From Actinomycetes bacterium (lineage in GTDB: Bacteria > Actinomycetota > Actinomycetes > Mycobacteriales > Micromonosporaceae): DNA of 5,564 nt. Shown here piece after piece: positions 1 through 5,564 of the stretch. The notes below the pieces were generated by a model that saw nothing but the letters and a program-made list of their open reading frames with translations, had not been told where the DNA came from and did not search any database. The first letter of the stretch is position 1; every line of letters begins with the position of its first letter. The DNA is taken from contig JAJYSW010000210.1 of NCBI GenBank assembly GCA_021793335.1, positions 1 through 5,564 of the forward strand, read 5' to 3'. The position numbers and the translations under genes were made by a program.

Positions 1-1
1 C

Positions 2-808
2 GTCGCCTTCGCCGTCCTCACTTGGCTGGCGAGCGCCATCGGTATCGGCGCGCCGTGGACACCGGTCCTGGGCTACCTCGCCGCCGTCAACGTCCTGCTG
101 GCGGTCTTCAACCTCGTGCCGGCCGCCCCGCTCGACGGCGGCCGCGTCCTCCGATCGATCCTGTGGGCCTGGCGCGGCGACCGCGCCGCCGCGGCCGTCT
201 GGTCGGCCCGCGCGGGCCGCGCCTTCGGCCTGTTCCTGCTCCTGGTGGGCGTCTTCGGGTTCCTATTCGGGTTCACCGGCGGCTTCTGGTGGGTCCTGGT
301 GGGCCTGTTCATCCTCGTCATCGCCGGAGCCGAGGAGCGCCAGGCCGAGCTCGGCTCCGCGCTCGCAGGGCTGCGCGTGCGCGATGTGATGACCCAGGAC
401 CCCGATACCGCGCCCGGCGACGTGGACATCGAGCGCTTCCTCCACCAGACCGCTCTGGTGCGCCGCCACTCCGCGTTCCCACTGCTCGACGAGACCGGCC
501 GTCTCGAAGGGCTCATCACGCTCAACCGCATGAAGACCGTCCCGCCCGAGGAACGCGCGAGCACCTCGCTGCGCCGCGCCGCCTGCCCGCCCGAGGAGAT
601 CCCGCTGGCCGCACCGGACGAGCCGCTCGACGAACTCCTCCCGAGACTGAGCGGCTGCACCGACGGCCGCGCCCTGGTCTTCGACGGGGACCGCCTGGCC
701 GGCATCGTCTCGCCCAGCGATATCAGCCGCGCCGTCGCCCTACGCGGCCTCGGCGTCGAGTTCGCCCCCGGAGCGGGCAGCGACACGGGACGCGGCACCG
801 TCGTCTGA
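2..808 (+). CDS. Site-2 protease family (M50) intramembrane metalloprotease with two CBS domains, 5' partial
   Basis: The reading frame is open from the left edge, giving 268 visible residues; the start and the HExxH zinc motif lie outside. Visible residues 37-47 read NLVPAAPLDGG, the second conserved M50B motif (NxxPxxPLDGG). Its Asp, at 134-136, is the family's third zinc ligand. Hydrophobic stretches lie before and through this motif, and a further pair of membrane segments lies at about 221-337. A cytoplasmic tail with two CBS domains follows (about 371-530 and 572-740), the second ending in the typical SPSDISRA. This is the architecture of actinobacterial S2P proteins such as M. tuberculosis Rip3. 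Such enzymes cleave membrane-embedded substrates, often anti-sigma factors, and CBS domains usually sense adenine nucleotides. The substrate is unknown and no anti-sigma gene is in view. The family call is firm; the regulatory role is inferred. Confidence 0.9.
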   Translation, partial: VAFAVLTWLASAIGIGAPWTPVLGYLAAVNVLLAVFNLVPAAPLDGGRVLRSILWAWRGDRAAAAVWSARAGRAFGLFLLLVGVFGFLFGFTGGFWWVLVGLFILVIAGAEERQAELGSALAGLRVRDVMTQDPDTAPGDVDIERFLHQTALVRRHSAFPLLDETGRLEGLITLNRMKTVPPEERASTSLRRAACPPEEIPLAAPDEPLDELLPRLSGCTDGRALVFDGDRLAGIVSPSDISRAVALRGLGVEFAPGAGSDTGRGTVV

Positions 809-846
809 GACGGGCCGAGGCCATGGCCCCGCAGCGCTCGCGGGCC

Positions 847-852
847 TACACT
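847..852 (+). promoter_or_regulatory. Putative -10 element (TACACT) for a leaderless oxidoreductase transcript
   Basis: TACACT fits the actinobacterial -10 pattern TANNNT. Its last base is six bases from the A of the ATG at 859, so transcription would begin at or within a base or two of the start codon. Only a weak purine patch, GAGCGG, sits directly before the ATG, which suits leaderless translation. No convincing -35 hexamer is seen about 17 bases upstream. The element is seen in the sequence; its use as a promoter is inferred. Confidence 0.45.
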
Positions 853-858
853 GAGCGG

Positions 859-3156
859 ATGAGCCAGGCCCCCATCGACGATCCCGGCCAGGACGAGCCC
901 GAGATCCGCAGCCCGAAGCGCAGCGCCGCGGGACTCCCGGCCGTCGCCGGATCGGTCCGCTTCGTCGGCTCCCAAGCCGGCCTGAAACGCGGCCTGCCGC
1001 TGCTTCGCGCGATCAACCAGACCGACGGCTTCGACTGTCCCGGCTGCGCCTGGCCCGAACCGGACCACCGCCACCCCGCCGAGTTCTGCGAGAACGGCGC
1101 CAAGGCCGTCGCCGAAGAGGCCACGCGCCGCACCGCGGGCCCCGACTTCTTCGCCGCCCACCCGATGGACGACCTGTCCGGCAGATCCGGGTACTGGCTC
1201 GGTCAGCAGGGCCGCCTCACCCATCCCATGTACCTGGCAGCAGGCGCCGACCGCTACGTGCCGATCGGATGGGACGAGGCCATGGAGCTCATCGCCGCCG
1301 AACTCGCCGCGCTCGACGACCCGAACGGCGCCGCGTTCTACACCTCGGGCCGCACCGGCAACGAGGCCGCGTTCCTCTACCAGCTGTTCGCCCGCAAATT
1401 CGGGACCAACAACCTGCCGGACTGCTCGAACATGTGCCACGAGTCCTCGGGCGAGGCCCTGAACGAGACGATCGGCATCGGCAAGGGCAGCGTCCGGCTC
1501 GAAGACCTGTGGGCCGCCGATCTCATCATCGTCGCCGGCCAGAACCCGGGCACCAACCATCCGCGGATGCTCACCGCCCTGGAGAAGGCCAAACGCGCCG
1601 GGGCCCGGATCGTCACCGTCAACCCGCTGCCCGAGGCCGGCATGCGGCGGTTCAAGAACCCGCAGACCGCCCGGGGCCTGGCCGGGCGCGGCACCGAACT
1701 GACGGACCTGTTCCTCCAGATCCGCGTCGGCGGCGATCTCGCGCTGTTCAGCGCGCTCAACCGGATGCTGCTGCGCGCCGGAGCGGTCGACCGCGACTTC
1801 ATCGACCGGTACACCCACGGCTTCGACGCCTTCGCCGCCCACCACGAGTCCGGCGACGACGCGGCCGTCCTGGCCGACGCCGAACGCCGTACCGGCCTGA
1901 CCGCGGCCGAGATCGAACGGCTCCTGGCGATGGCCCTCGACTCCCAGCGGACGGTGGTCTGCTGGGCGATGGGCCTGACCCAGCACCGGCACGCCGTGCC
2001 GACCATCCGAGAGATCGTGAACTTCCTGCTGCTGCGCGGTGACATCGGCAAGCCCGGCGCGGGCGTGTGCCCGGTGCGCGGCCACTCGAACGTCCAAGGC
2101 GACAGGACCATGGGCATCTGGGAGCGGATGCCCGAGGAGTTCCTCGACGCGCTGGGCGCCGAATTCGCGTTCACCCCGCCCCGGGAGCCCGGCCACGACA
2201 CCGTGGACACCATCCGGGCGATGCGGGACGGCGGCGTCGAGGTCTTCTTCGCGATGGGCGGCAACTTCGTCGCGGCATCGCCCGACACCGAGGCCACCGA
2301 GGCGGCGATGCGCCGCTGCCGCCTGACCGTCCACGTCTCCACCAAGCTCAACCGCTCGCACGTCGTCACCGGTGCCCGCGCGCTGATCCTGCCCGCCTTG
2401 GGCCGCACCGACCGCGACGTCCAGGCCACCGGAGAGCAGTTCGTCACCGTCGAGGACTCGATGGGCATCGTCCACGCCTCCCGAGGAAAAGTGCCGCCGC
2501 TGAGCGAGCTGATGCGTTCGGAGACGGCGATCGTGTGCGACCTGGCCCGCACGGTCTTCGGCGAGGCCGACCCGGTCCCGTGGGAGGAGTTCACGGCGGA
2601 CTACGACCGGATACGCGACCGCATCGAACGCGTCGTGCCCGGCTTCGAGGACTACAACGCCCGCGCCCGCGAAAGCGGCGGTTTCGCGCTGCCGCACGCC
2701 CCTCGCGACGAGCGGGCCTTCCCCACGGCCACCGGCAAGGCCAATTTCACCGTTAACCCGGTGACCTCGCCGGAGGCGGGACCGGGACGGCTGCTGCTCC
2801 AGACGCTGCGCAGCCACGACCAGTTCAACACCACCGTCTACGGGCTCGACGACCGCTACCGGGGCGTCCACCGCGGCAGGCGTGTCGTGCTCGTCCACCC
2901 CGAGGACGCCGCCGAACTGGGGCTGGCCGACGGCTCCCACTGCGATCTGGTGAGCGAATGGGACGGCACCGAACGGCGAGCGCCGCACTTCAAAGTCGTG
3001 CACTATCCGACCGCCCGCGGGTGCGCCGCGGCGTACTATCCGGAGACGAACGTGCTCGTGCCGCTCGATTCGGTGGCCGAGGCCAGCAATACGCCCACCT
3101 CGAAGTCCATCGTCGTGCGCTTCGAACCCGACAGTGAACCCGCTCAGCGGCGCTGA
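859..3156 (+). CDS. FdhF/YdeP family molybdopterin oxidoreductase (formate dehydrogenase alpha-like)
   Basis: The protein has 765 aa, the usual length for FdhF/YdeP-type proteins (E. coli YdeP is about 760). It should bind bis-molybdopterin guanine dinucleotide and carry out a two-electron oxidation or reduction in the cytoplasm, as no signal peptide is seen. The N-terminus carries GFDCPGCAWPEP (Cys60, Cys63) and FCENG (Cys77). The main molybdopterin domain spans about residues 130-500. It contains CSNMCHESS, where Cys193-His194 match Sec140-His141 of E. coli FdhH, so the metal ligand is Cys, not Sec. RGHSNVQG at 407-414 matches the FdhH segment holding Arg333. The dinucleotide-binding C-terminal domain spans about 644-755. 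The frame is open far upstream, but that part overlaps the protease gene out of frame; ATG 859 gives the family-typical N-terminus. The fdhD gene follows by 46 nt. The physiological substrate is unproven, as formate activity is not shown for this subfamily. Confidence 0.92.
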   Translation: MSQAPIDDPGQDEPEIRSPKRSAAGLPAVAGSVRFVGSQAGLKRGLPLLRAINQTDGFDCPGCAWPEPDHRHPAEFCENGAKAVAEEATRRTAGPDFFAAHPMDDLSGRSGYWLGQQGRLTHPMYLAAGADRYVPIGWDEAMELIAAELAALDDPNGAAFYTSGRTGNEAAFLYQLFARKFGTNNLPDCSNMCHESSGEALNETIGIGKGSVRLEDLWAADLIIVAGQNPGTNHPRMLTALEKAKRAGARIVTVNPLPEAGMRRFKNPQTARGLAGRGTELTDLFLQIRVGGDLALFSALNRMLLRAGAVDRDFIDRYTHGFDAFAAHHESGDDAAVLADAERRTGLTAAEIERLLAMALDSQRTVVCWAMGLTQHRHAVPTIREIVNFLLLRGDIGKPGAGVCPVRGHSNVQGDRTMGIWERMPEEFLDALGAEFAFTPPREPGHDTVDTIRAMRDGGVEVFFAMGGNFVAASPDTEATEAAMRRCRLTVHVSTKLNRSHVVTGARALILPALGRTDRDVQATGEQFVTVEDSMGIVHASRGKVPPLSELMRSETAIVCDLARTVFGEADPVPWEEFTADYDRIRDRIERVVPGFEDYNARARESGGFALPHAPRDERAFPTATGKANFTVNPVTSPEAGPGRLLLQTLRSHDQFNTTVYGLDDRYRGVHRGRRVVLVHPEDAAELGLADGSHCDLVSEWDGTERRAPHFKVVHYPTARGCAAAYYPETNVLVPLDSVAEASNTPTSKSIVVRFEPDSEPAQRR

Positions 3157-3185
3157 GCCTCGATGAGAGGAACGGCGACATGACA

Positions 3186-3192
3186 GAAGGAG
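3186..3192 (+). promoter_or_regulatory. Strong ribosome binding site of fdhD
   Basis: GAAGGAG lies 10 bases before ATG 3203 and is the best Shine-Dalgarno match in this part of the window. It fixes the fdhD start and allows fdhD to be translated on its own from a shared transcript with the upstream oxidoreductase. It sits inside an out-of-frame 11-codon reading frame (3180-3215). Confidence 0.7.
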
Positions 3193-3202
3193 AACCCCGC
3201 CC

Positions 3203-4042
3203 ATGGGACGTGTGACCGCCCGGCAGAAGGTCGTGCGCCTCTCGGGCGGACGCCGCTTCGAACGCGTCGACACGCTCGTCGTCGAGGAGCCGCTGGAGCT
3301 GCGCGTCGGCGGCGAATCGCTGATGGTGACCATGCGGACGCCCGGAGACGATTTCGATCTGGCCGCCGGCTTCCTCGTCTCCGAAGGCGTCGTCACCGCC
3401 GCCGCCGACCTGTCGACGATGCGGTTCTGCGCAGGCGCCGATGAGAGCGGCGAGCAGACCTACAACCTCCTGGACATCGCCCTCGCCCCGGGCGTCGCCC
3501 CACCCGCCCCCTCGGCCCGACGCGAGACGATCACGACCTCGTCGTGCGGGGTCTGCGGCAAGACCGCGCTCGACGACGTCCGCACCAAGTCCGCCTGGAA
3601 CGTCGCCGAGGACCCGATGCGGATCGAGGTCGACGTCCTCGCCGCGCTGCCGGACCGGCTCCGCTCGGCACAGCGCCTGTTCGACAGGACCGGCGGCCTG
3701 CACGCCGCCGGGCTCTTCACCGCCGCCGGGGAACTCCTGGTCGCCCGCGAAGACGTCGGCCGCCACAACGCCGTGGACAAGGTCGTCGGCTGGGCGCTGC
3801 GGGCGGGCCTGCTGCCGTTGCGCGGCACCGTCTTGATGGTCTCGGGCCGGGCCTCCTTCGAACTCGTCCAGAAGGCGGTGATGGCCGGCGTCCCGGCGCT
3901 CGCGGCCGTCTCGGCCCCCTCTTCGCTGGCCGCCGATCTCGCGGTCGAGTCCGGTCTGACGCTGACCGGGTTCCTCAGGGGGGACACGATGAACGTCTAC
4001 GCCCGCGTCGACCGCATCGAGGACCGGTCGGCGTCGGTTTGA
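3203..4042 (+). CDS. fdhD: Formate dehydrogenase accessory sulfurtransferase FdhD
   Basis: The 279-aa protein is full length for FdhD. In E. coli, FdhD takes sulfur from the cysteine desulfurase IscS and passes it to the molybdenum cofactor before insertion, which formate dehydrogenases need for activity. Recognisable family segments include MRTPGDDFDLAAGFLVSEG near the N-terminus and SSCGVCGK, with Cys115 and Cys118 as the sulfur-carrying CxxC. Further segments are REDVGRHNAVDKVVGW, VSGRASFELVQKA and a C-terminal GFLRGDTMNVY. All appear intact. It lies 46 nt after the FdhF/YdeP-family gene on the same strand, with no terminator visible between them. The pair is therefore probably co-transcribed, with the oxidoreductase as the client. 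The start at 3203 is supported by GAAGGAG at 3186-3192. Its cytoplasmic location follows from the family. Confidence 0.97.
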   Translation: MGRVTARQKVVRLSGGRRFERVDTLVVEEPLELRVGGESLMVTMRTPGDDFDLAAGFLVSEGVVTAAADLSTMRFCAGADESGEQTYNLLDIALAPGVAPPAPSARRETITTSSCGVCGKTALDDVRTKSAWNVAEDPMRIEVDVLAALPDRLRSAQRLFDRTGGLHAAGLFTAAGELLVAREDVGRHNAVDKVVGWALRAGLLPLRGTVLMVSGRASFELVQKAVMAGVPALAAVSAPSSLAADLAVESGLTLTGFLRGDTMNVYARVDRIEDRSASV

Positions 4043-4049
4043 CGACAAG

Positions 4050-4063
4050 TGGGACCGCTCCCT
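4050..4063 (+). promoter_or_regulatory. Putative CelR/CebR-type (LacI family) cellobiose-responsive operator
   Basis: TGGGACCGCTCCCT matches 12 of 14 positions of TGGGAGCGCTCCCA, the palindrome bound by CelR of Thermobifida fusca and CebR of Streptomyces. The GGGA and TCCC arms are intact; the mismatches are at positions 6 and 14. It begins 8 bases after the fdhD stop, abuts a candidate promoter and precedes a gene for a cellulose-binding esterase, which is the expected kind of target. The match is seen directly; regulation by a LacI-family repressor released by cello-oligosaccharides is inferred. Confidence 0.6.
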
Positions 4064-4091
4064 TGTTTATGGACATGTACCGATATATCCT
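4063..4091 (+). promoter_or_regulatory. Putative promoter of the esterase gene
   Basis: An AT-rich island stands out from the GC-rich surroundings. TTGTTT (4063-4068) and TATCCT (4086-4091) are separated by 17 bases and resemble -35 and -10 boxes, weakly at the -35. An overlapping TATATC at 4084-4089 would be an alternative -10 with 15-base spacing. GATATATC (4082-4089) is also a perfect 8-base palindrome. Transcription would start near 4098, leaving a leader of about 130 nt. The preceding operator-like site touches the -35, so a bound repressor could block RNA polymerase. Confidence 0.45.
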
Positions 4092-4151
4092 GTCGGGACC
4101 CTCACGAAGTCCGCAACGGAAACTCCGGCACAGGCGACGCGGTCCTTCACG

Positions 4152-4208
4152 CGGGCGGGCCCCGGGTACCGCCCGGCGGCACCGTCGATGACCGACCGAC
4201 GCCGCCGG
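4152..4208 (+). other. Leader region with two mutually exclusive stem-loops
   Basis: CGGGCGG (4152-4158) pairs perfectly with CCGCCCG (4169-4175), a 7-bp stem with a 10-nt loop. CCGGCGGC (4173-4180) pairs perfectly with GCCGCCGG (4201-4208), an 8-bp stem with a 20-nt loop that ends seven bases before the esterase ribosome binding site. Both need 4173-4175, so only one can form at a time. Pairing is seen in the sequence, but such stems arise by chance in GC-rich DNA. No riboswitch family was recognised and no U-run follows. Confidence 0.3.
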
Positions 4209-4215
4209 CCAGAAC

Positions 4216-4221
4216 AGGAAG
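4216..4221 (+). promoter_or_regulatory. Ribosome binding site of the esterase gene
   Basis: AGGAAG lies five bases before ATG 4227. It favours this start over the in-frame ATG at 4188, which would add 13 mostly charged residues (MTDRRRRPEQEDP) before the signal peptide and has only a weak GGCGG upstream. Confidence 0.6.
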
Positions 4222-4226
4222 ACCCC

Positions 4227-5564
4227 ATGACGCCATCCATCGGACTCCGGTCGCGGCGCGCCTTCGCGGCCGTGATCGCCGCCGCGTGCCTGCTCGCGGG
4301 AGCGCTCCTGGCCTTCACGATCCCCGGCCAAGCCGAGGCGCAGCAGGGCCCGGTGCCCGCCGGGCAGCTGACCGAGGTCACCGACTTCGGTGATAATCCC
4401 GGCGGTCTCCAGATGTACGTGTACGTGCCCGAGAACGTGGACCCGAACCCGGCGCTGCTGGTGGGCGTCCACTGGTGCACCGGATCGGGACCGGATTTCT
4501 ATAACGGCACCGAGTACGCCAGGTTGGCCGAGCGGCACGGCTACATCGTCATCTACCCCTCGGTGACGCGAAGCAGCAAGTGCTTCGACGTCTACACGCA
4601 GGAGGCGCTGACCCGCGGCGGCGGCAGCGACCCGGTGAGCATCAAGTCCATGATCGACTGGGTGGGGGCCAACTACACCGTCGACGCCGATCGGGTCTTC
4701 GTCACCGGCGTCTCCTCGGGCGCGATGATGACCAACGTGCTCCTCGGGCTCTACCCCGACGTCTTCGCCGCTGGGTCGGCGTTCGCAGGCGTTCCCTTCG
4801 CCTGCTTCGCGACCACCGGAGGTTCGGAATGGAACTCCGAGTGCGCGGGCGGCCAGATCGACCGCACCCCGCAGCAGTGGGGCGATCTGGTCCGAGACGC
4901 CTACCCGGGCTATACGGGGGAGCGTCCGCGTATGCAGACCTGGCACGGCACTGAGGACGACGTCCTGCGCTATCCGAACTTCGGTGAACAGATCGACCAG
5001 TGGACGGACGTCCACGGCGTGAGCCGGACTCCGGCGTTCTCGGACCGGCCGGTCGCGAACTGGGATCGCACTCGTTACGGCGACAGCGGCTCGCAGGCGC
5101 CGGTCGAGGCCATCAGTGTGGAGAACGTGGGCCACGACGTGATCACCGGCGCGATGTTCCCGTACGTGATGGAGTTCTTCGGCCTGGACGAGGACGCGGA
5201 CCCTACGGACCCGCCGACCGATCCCACCGATCCGCCCACCGACCCTACGGACCCGCCGACCGATCCTACGGGCCCGCCTCGGGACGGCGATTGCACGGCT
5301 GTCATCGAGGTGGTCAATGATTGGGGTTCGGGTTGGCAGGGCAATGTGCTGATCACCGCTGGTGAGCGTGCGATCGGTGGTTGGACGTTGACGTGGACGT
5401 GGCCTTCGGGTCAGTCGATCAGCAGCTCGTGGAACGTCGACGTCAGCGCGAGCGGTTCGTCGGTGACCGCACGCGATGTGGGCTGGAACGGCGCCGTCGC
5501 GGCCGGGCAGACGGTGAACGCCTGGGGCTTCGTCGGCTCCGGCTCCAGCGCCTCCCCGCAGATC
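4227..5564 (+). CDS. Secreted CE1 acetylxylan/feruloyl esterase (PHB depolymerase-like) with C-terminal CBM2, 3' partial
   Basis: 446 residues are visible and the frame runs off the right edge. The enzyme should remove acetyl or feruloyl esters from xylan outside the cell. Residues 1-38 form a signal peptide with SRRAF (9-13), a long hydrophobic core and an AEA site before Gln39; the twin Arg suggests Tat export. The alpha/beta-hydrolase domain spans about 45-325. Its triad is Ser163 in GVSSG, Asp244 in HGTED and His303 in VGHDV. The KCFDV and GGGSDPVSIKSMIDW segments, SSGAMMTNVL, and DAYPGYTGERPRMQTWHGT are typical of CE1 acetylxylan esterases. Cys84/Cys119 and Cys193/Cys206 could form two disulfides. 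A four-fold DPTDPPT-type linker (325-352) leads to a CBM2 module from Cys356, with Trp residues in NDWGSGWQG and GWTLTWTWPSGQ. Only its last ten or so residues are missing. Acetyl versus feruloyl specificity cannot be settled; a true PHB depolymerase is less likely given the xylan-esterase motifs and CBM2. Confidence 0.93.
   Translation, partial: MTPSIGLRSRRAFAAVIAAACLLAGALLAFTIPGQAEAQQGPVPAGQLTEVTDFGDNPGGLQMYVYVPENVDPNPALLVGVHWCTGSGPDFYNGTEYARLAERHGYIVIYPSVTRSSKCFDVYTQEALTRGGGSDPVSIKSMIDWVGANYTVDADRVFVTGVSSGAMMTNVLLGLYPDVFAAGSAFAGVPFACFATTGGSEWNSECAGGQIDRTPQQWGDLVRDAYPGYTGERPRMQTWHGTEDDVLRYPNFGEQIDQWTDVHGVSRTPAFSDRPVANWDRTRYGDSGSQAPVEAISVENVGHDVITGAMFPYVMEFFGLDEDADPTDPPTDPTDPPTDPTDPPTDPTGPPRDGDCTAVIEVVNDWGSGWQGNVLITAGERAIGGWTLTWTWPSGQSISSSWNVDVSASGSSVTARDVGWNGAVAAGQTVNAWGFVGSGSSASPQI
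5199..5282 (+). repeat. Linker repeat: four 21-nt units encoding DPTDPPT
   Basis: Four in-frame 21-nt units encode DPTDPPT three times and then DPTGPPR, forming the flexible linker between the esterase and CBM2 domains. The first 26 bases of unit 1-2 (5199-5224) recur exactly at 5241-5266, so the DNA is a 42-nt tandem duplication of a two-unit block. The units alternate gac- and gat-type codons. The repeat is seen directly; slippage or unequal crossing-over as its source is inferred. Confidence 0.85.

Noticed and set aside
812..829. Possible terminator after the protease gene (GGGCC/GGCCC stem, with the palindrome GGCCATGGCC at 819-828)
   Set aside because: The stem is only 5 bp, no T-run follows, and in GC-rich DNA this is expected by chance.
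22..858. Extension of the oxidoreductase frame upstream to ATG 22
   Set aside because: It overlaps the protease gene in another frame and gives Arg/Pro-rich nonsense. The family-like N-terminus begins at 859.
73..3396. Minus-strand open frame of 1107 codons
   Set aside because: Opposite the third-position GC of real genes, stops are rare. The translation shows no family motif and covers three well-supported genes on the + strand.
4098..4226. Riboswitch in the esterase leader (c-di-GMP, ydaO/c-di-AMP and fluoride types considered)
   Set aside because: The order of conserved segments for these classes could not be matched; only generic GC stems are seen.
4281..4292. Lipobox around Cys21 of the esterase
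   Set aside because: The residues before Cys are AAA without the usual Leu, and the hydrophobic core continues well past it to an AEA cleavage site.
3975..5135. Minus-strand open frame of 386 codons across the operator and esterase
   Set aside because: It has no recognisable motifs, runs antisense to a clear esterase and crosses the regulatory region.
1..5564. CRISPR arrays, tRNA/rRNA genes, transposase or attachment sites
   Set aside because: No such repeats, RNA cores or mobile-element genes were seen. The only tandem repeat is the coding linker at 5199-5282.

Overview
The window is uniformly GC-rich. Its codons end mostly in G or C, and it carries actinobacterial hallmarks: a secreted CE1 esterase with a C-terminal CBM2 module, a CelR/CebR-like operator, and a -10 element placed for a leaderless transcript. 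It most likely comes from a saprophytic, biomass-degrading actinomycete (Streptomyces, Micromonospora or Glycomyces-like). The genus cannot be fixed from this sequence alone. All four genes lie on the + strand. The long minus-strand open frames are shadows of GC-rich coding sequence.

Region 1 (1-808) is the C-terminal part of a site-2-type (M50) intramembrane metalloprotease with two CBS domains; its N-terminus lies off the left edge. Region 2 (about 847-4042) is a two-gene molybdoenzyme unit. The first gene is a FdhF/YdeP-family molybdopterin oxidoreductase of 765 aa, probably expressed from its own promoter with little or no leader. The second is fdhD, the sulfurtransferase that sulfurates the molybdenum cofactor of formate-dehydrogenase-type enzymes. 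The gap between them is 46 nt and fdhD has its own strong ribosome binding site. The two are the one clear functional partnership here: FdhD would activate the oxidoreductase. No iron-sulfur, cytochrome or NADH-linked partner subunit is visible.

Region 3 (4043-4226) is a regulatory intergenic stretch. It holds a 12/14 match to the cellobiose-responsive CelR/CebR operator, an AT-rich promoter-like island directly after it, and a leader that can form two mutually exclusive stem-loops. It precedes region 4 (4227 to the right edge), a secreted CE1 acetylxylan/feruloyl esterase of the PHB-depolymerase-like fold. That protein has a Tat-like signal peptide, an Asp-Pro-Thr repeat linker and a CBM2 cellulose-binding module cut off by the window end.

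I found no wholly new system. The points most worth a second look are the putative cellulose-regulon operator, the shift in codon use inside the CBM2 module, the compact cysteine motif of the oxidoreductase and the leaderless promoter in front of it.
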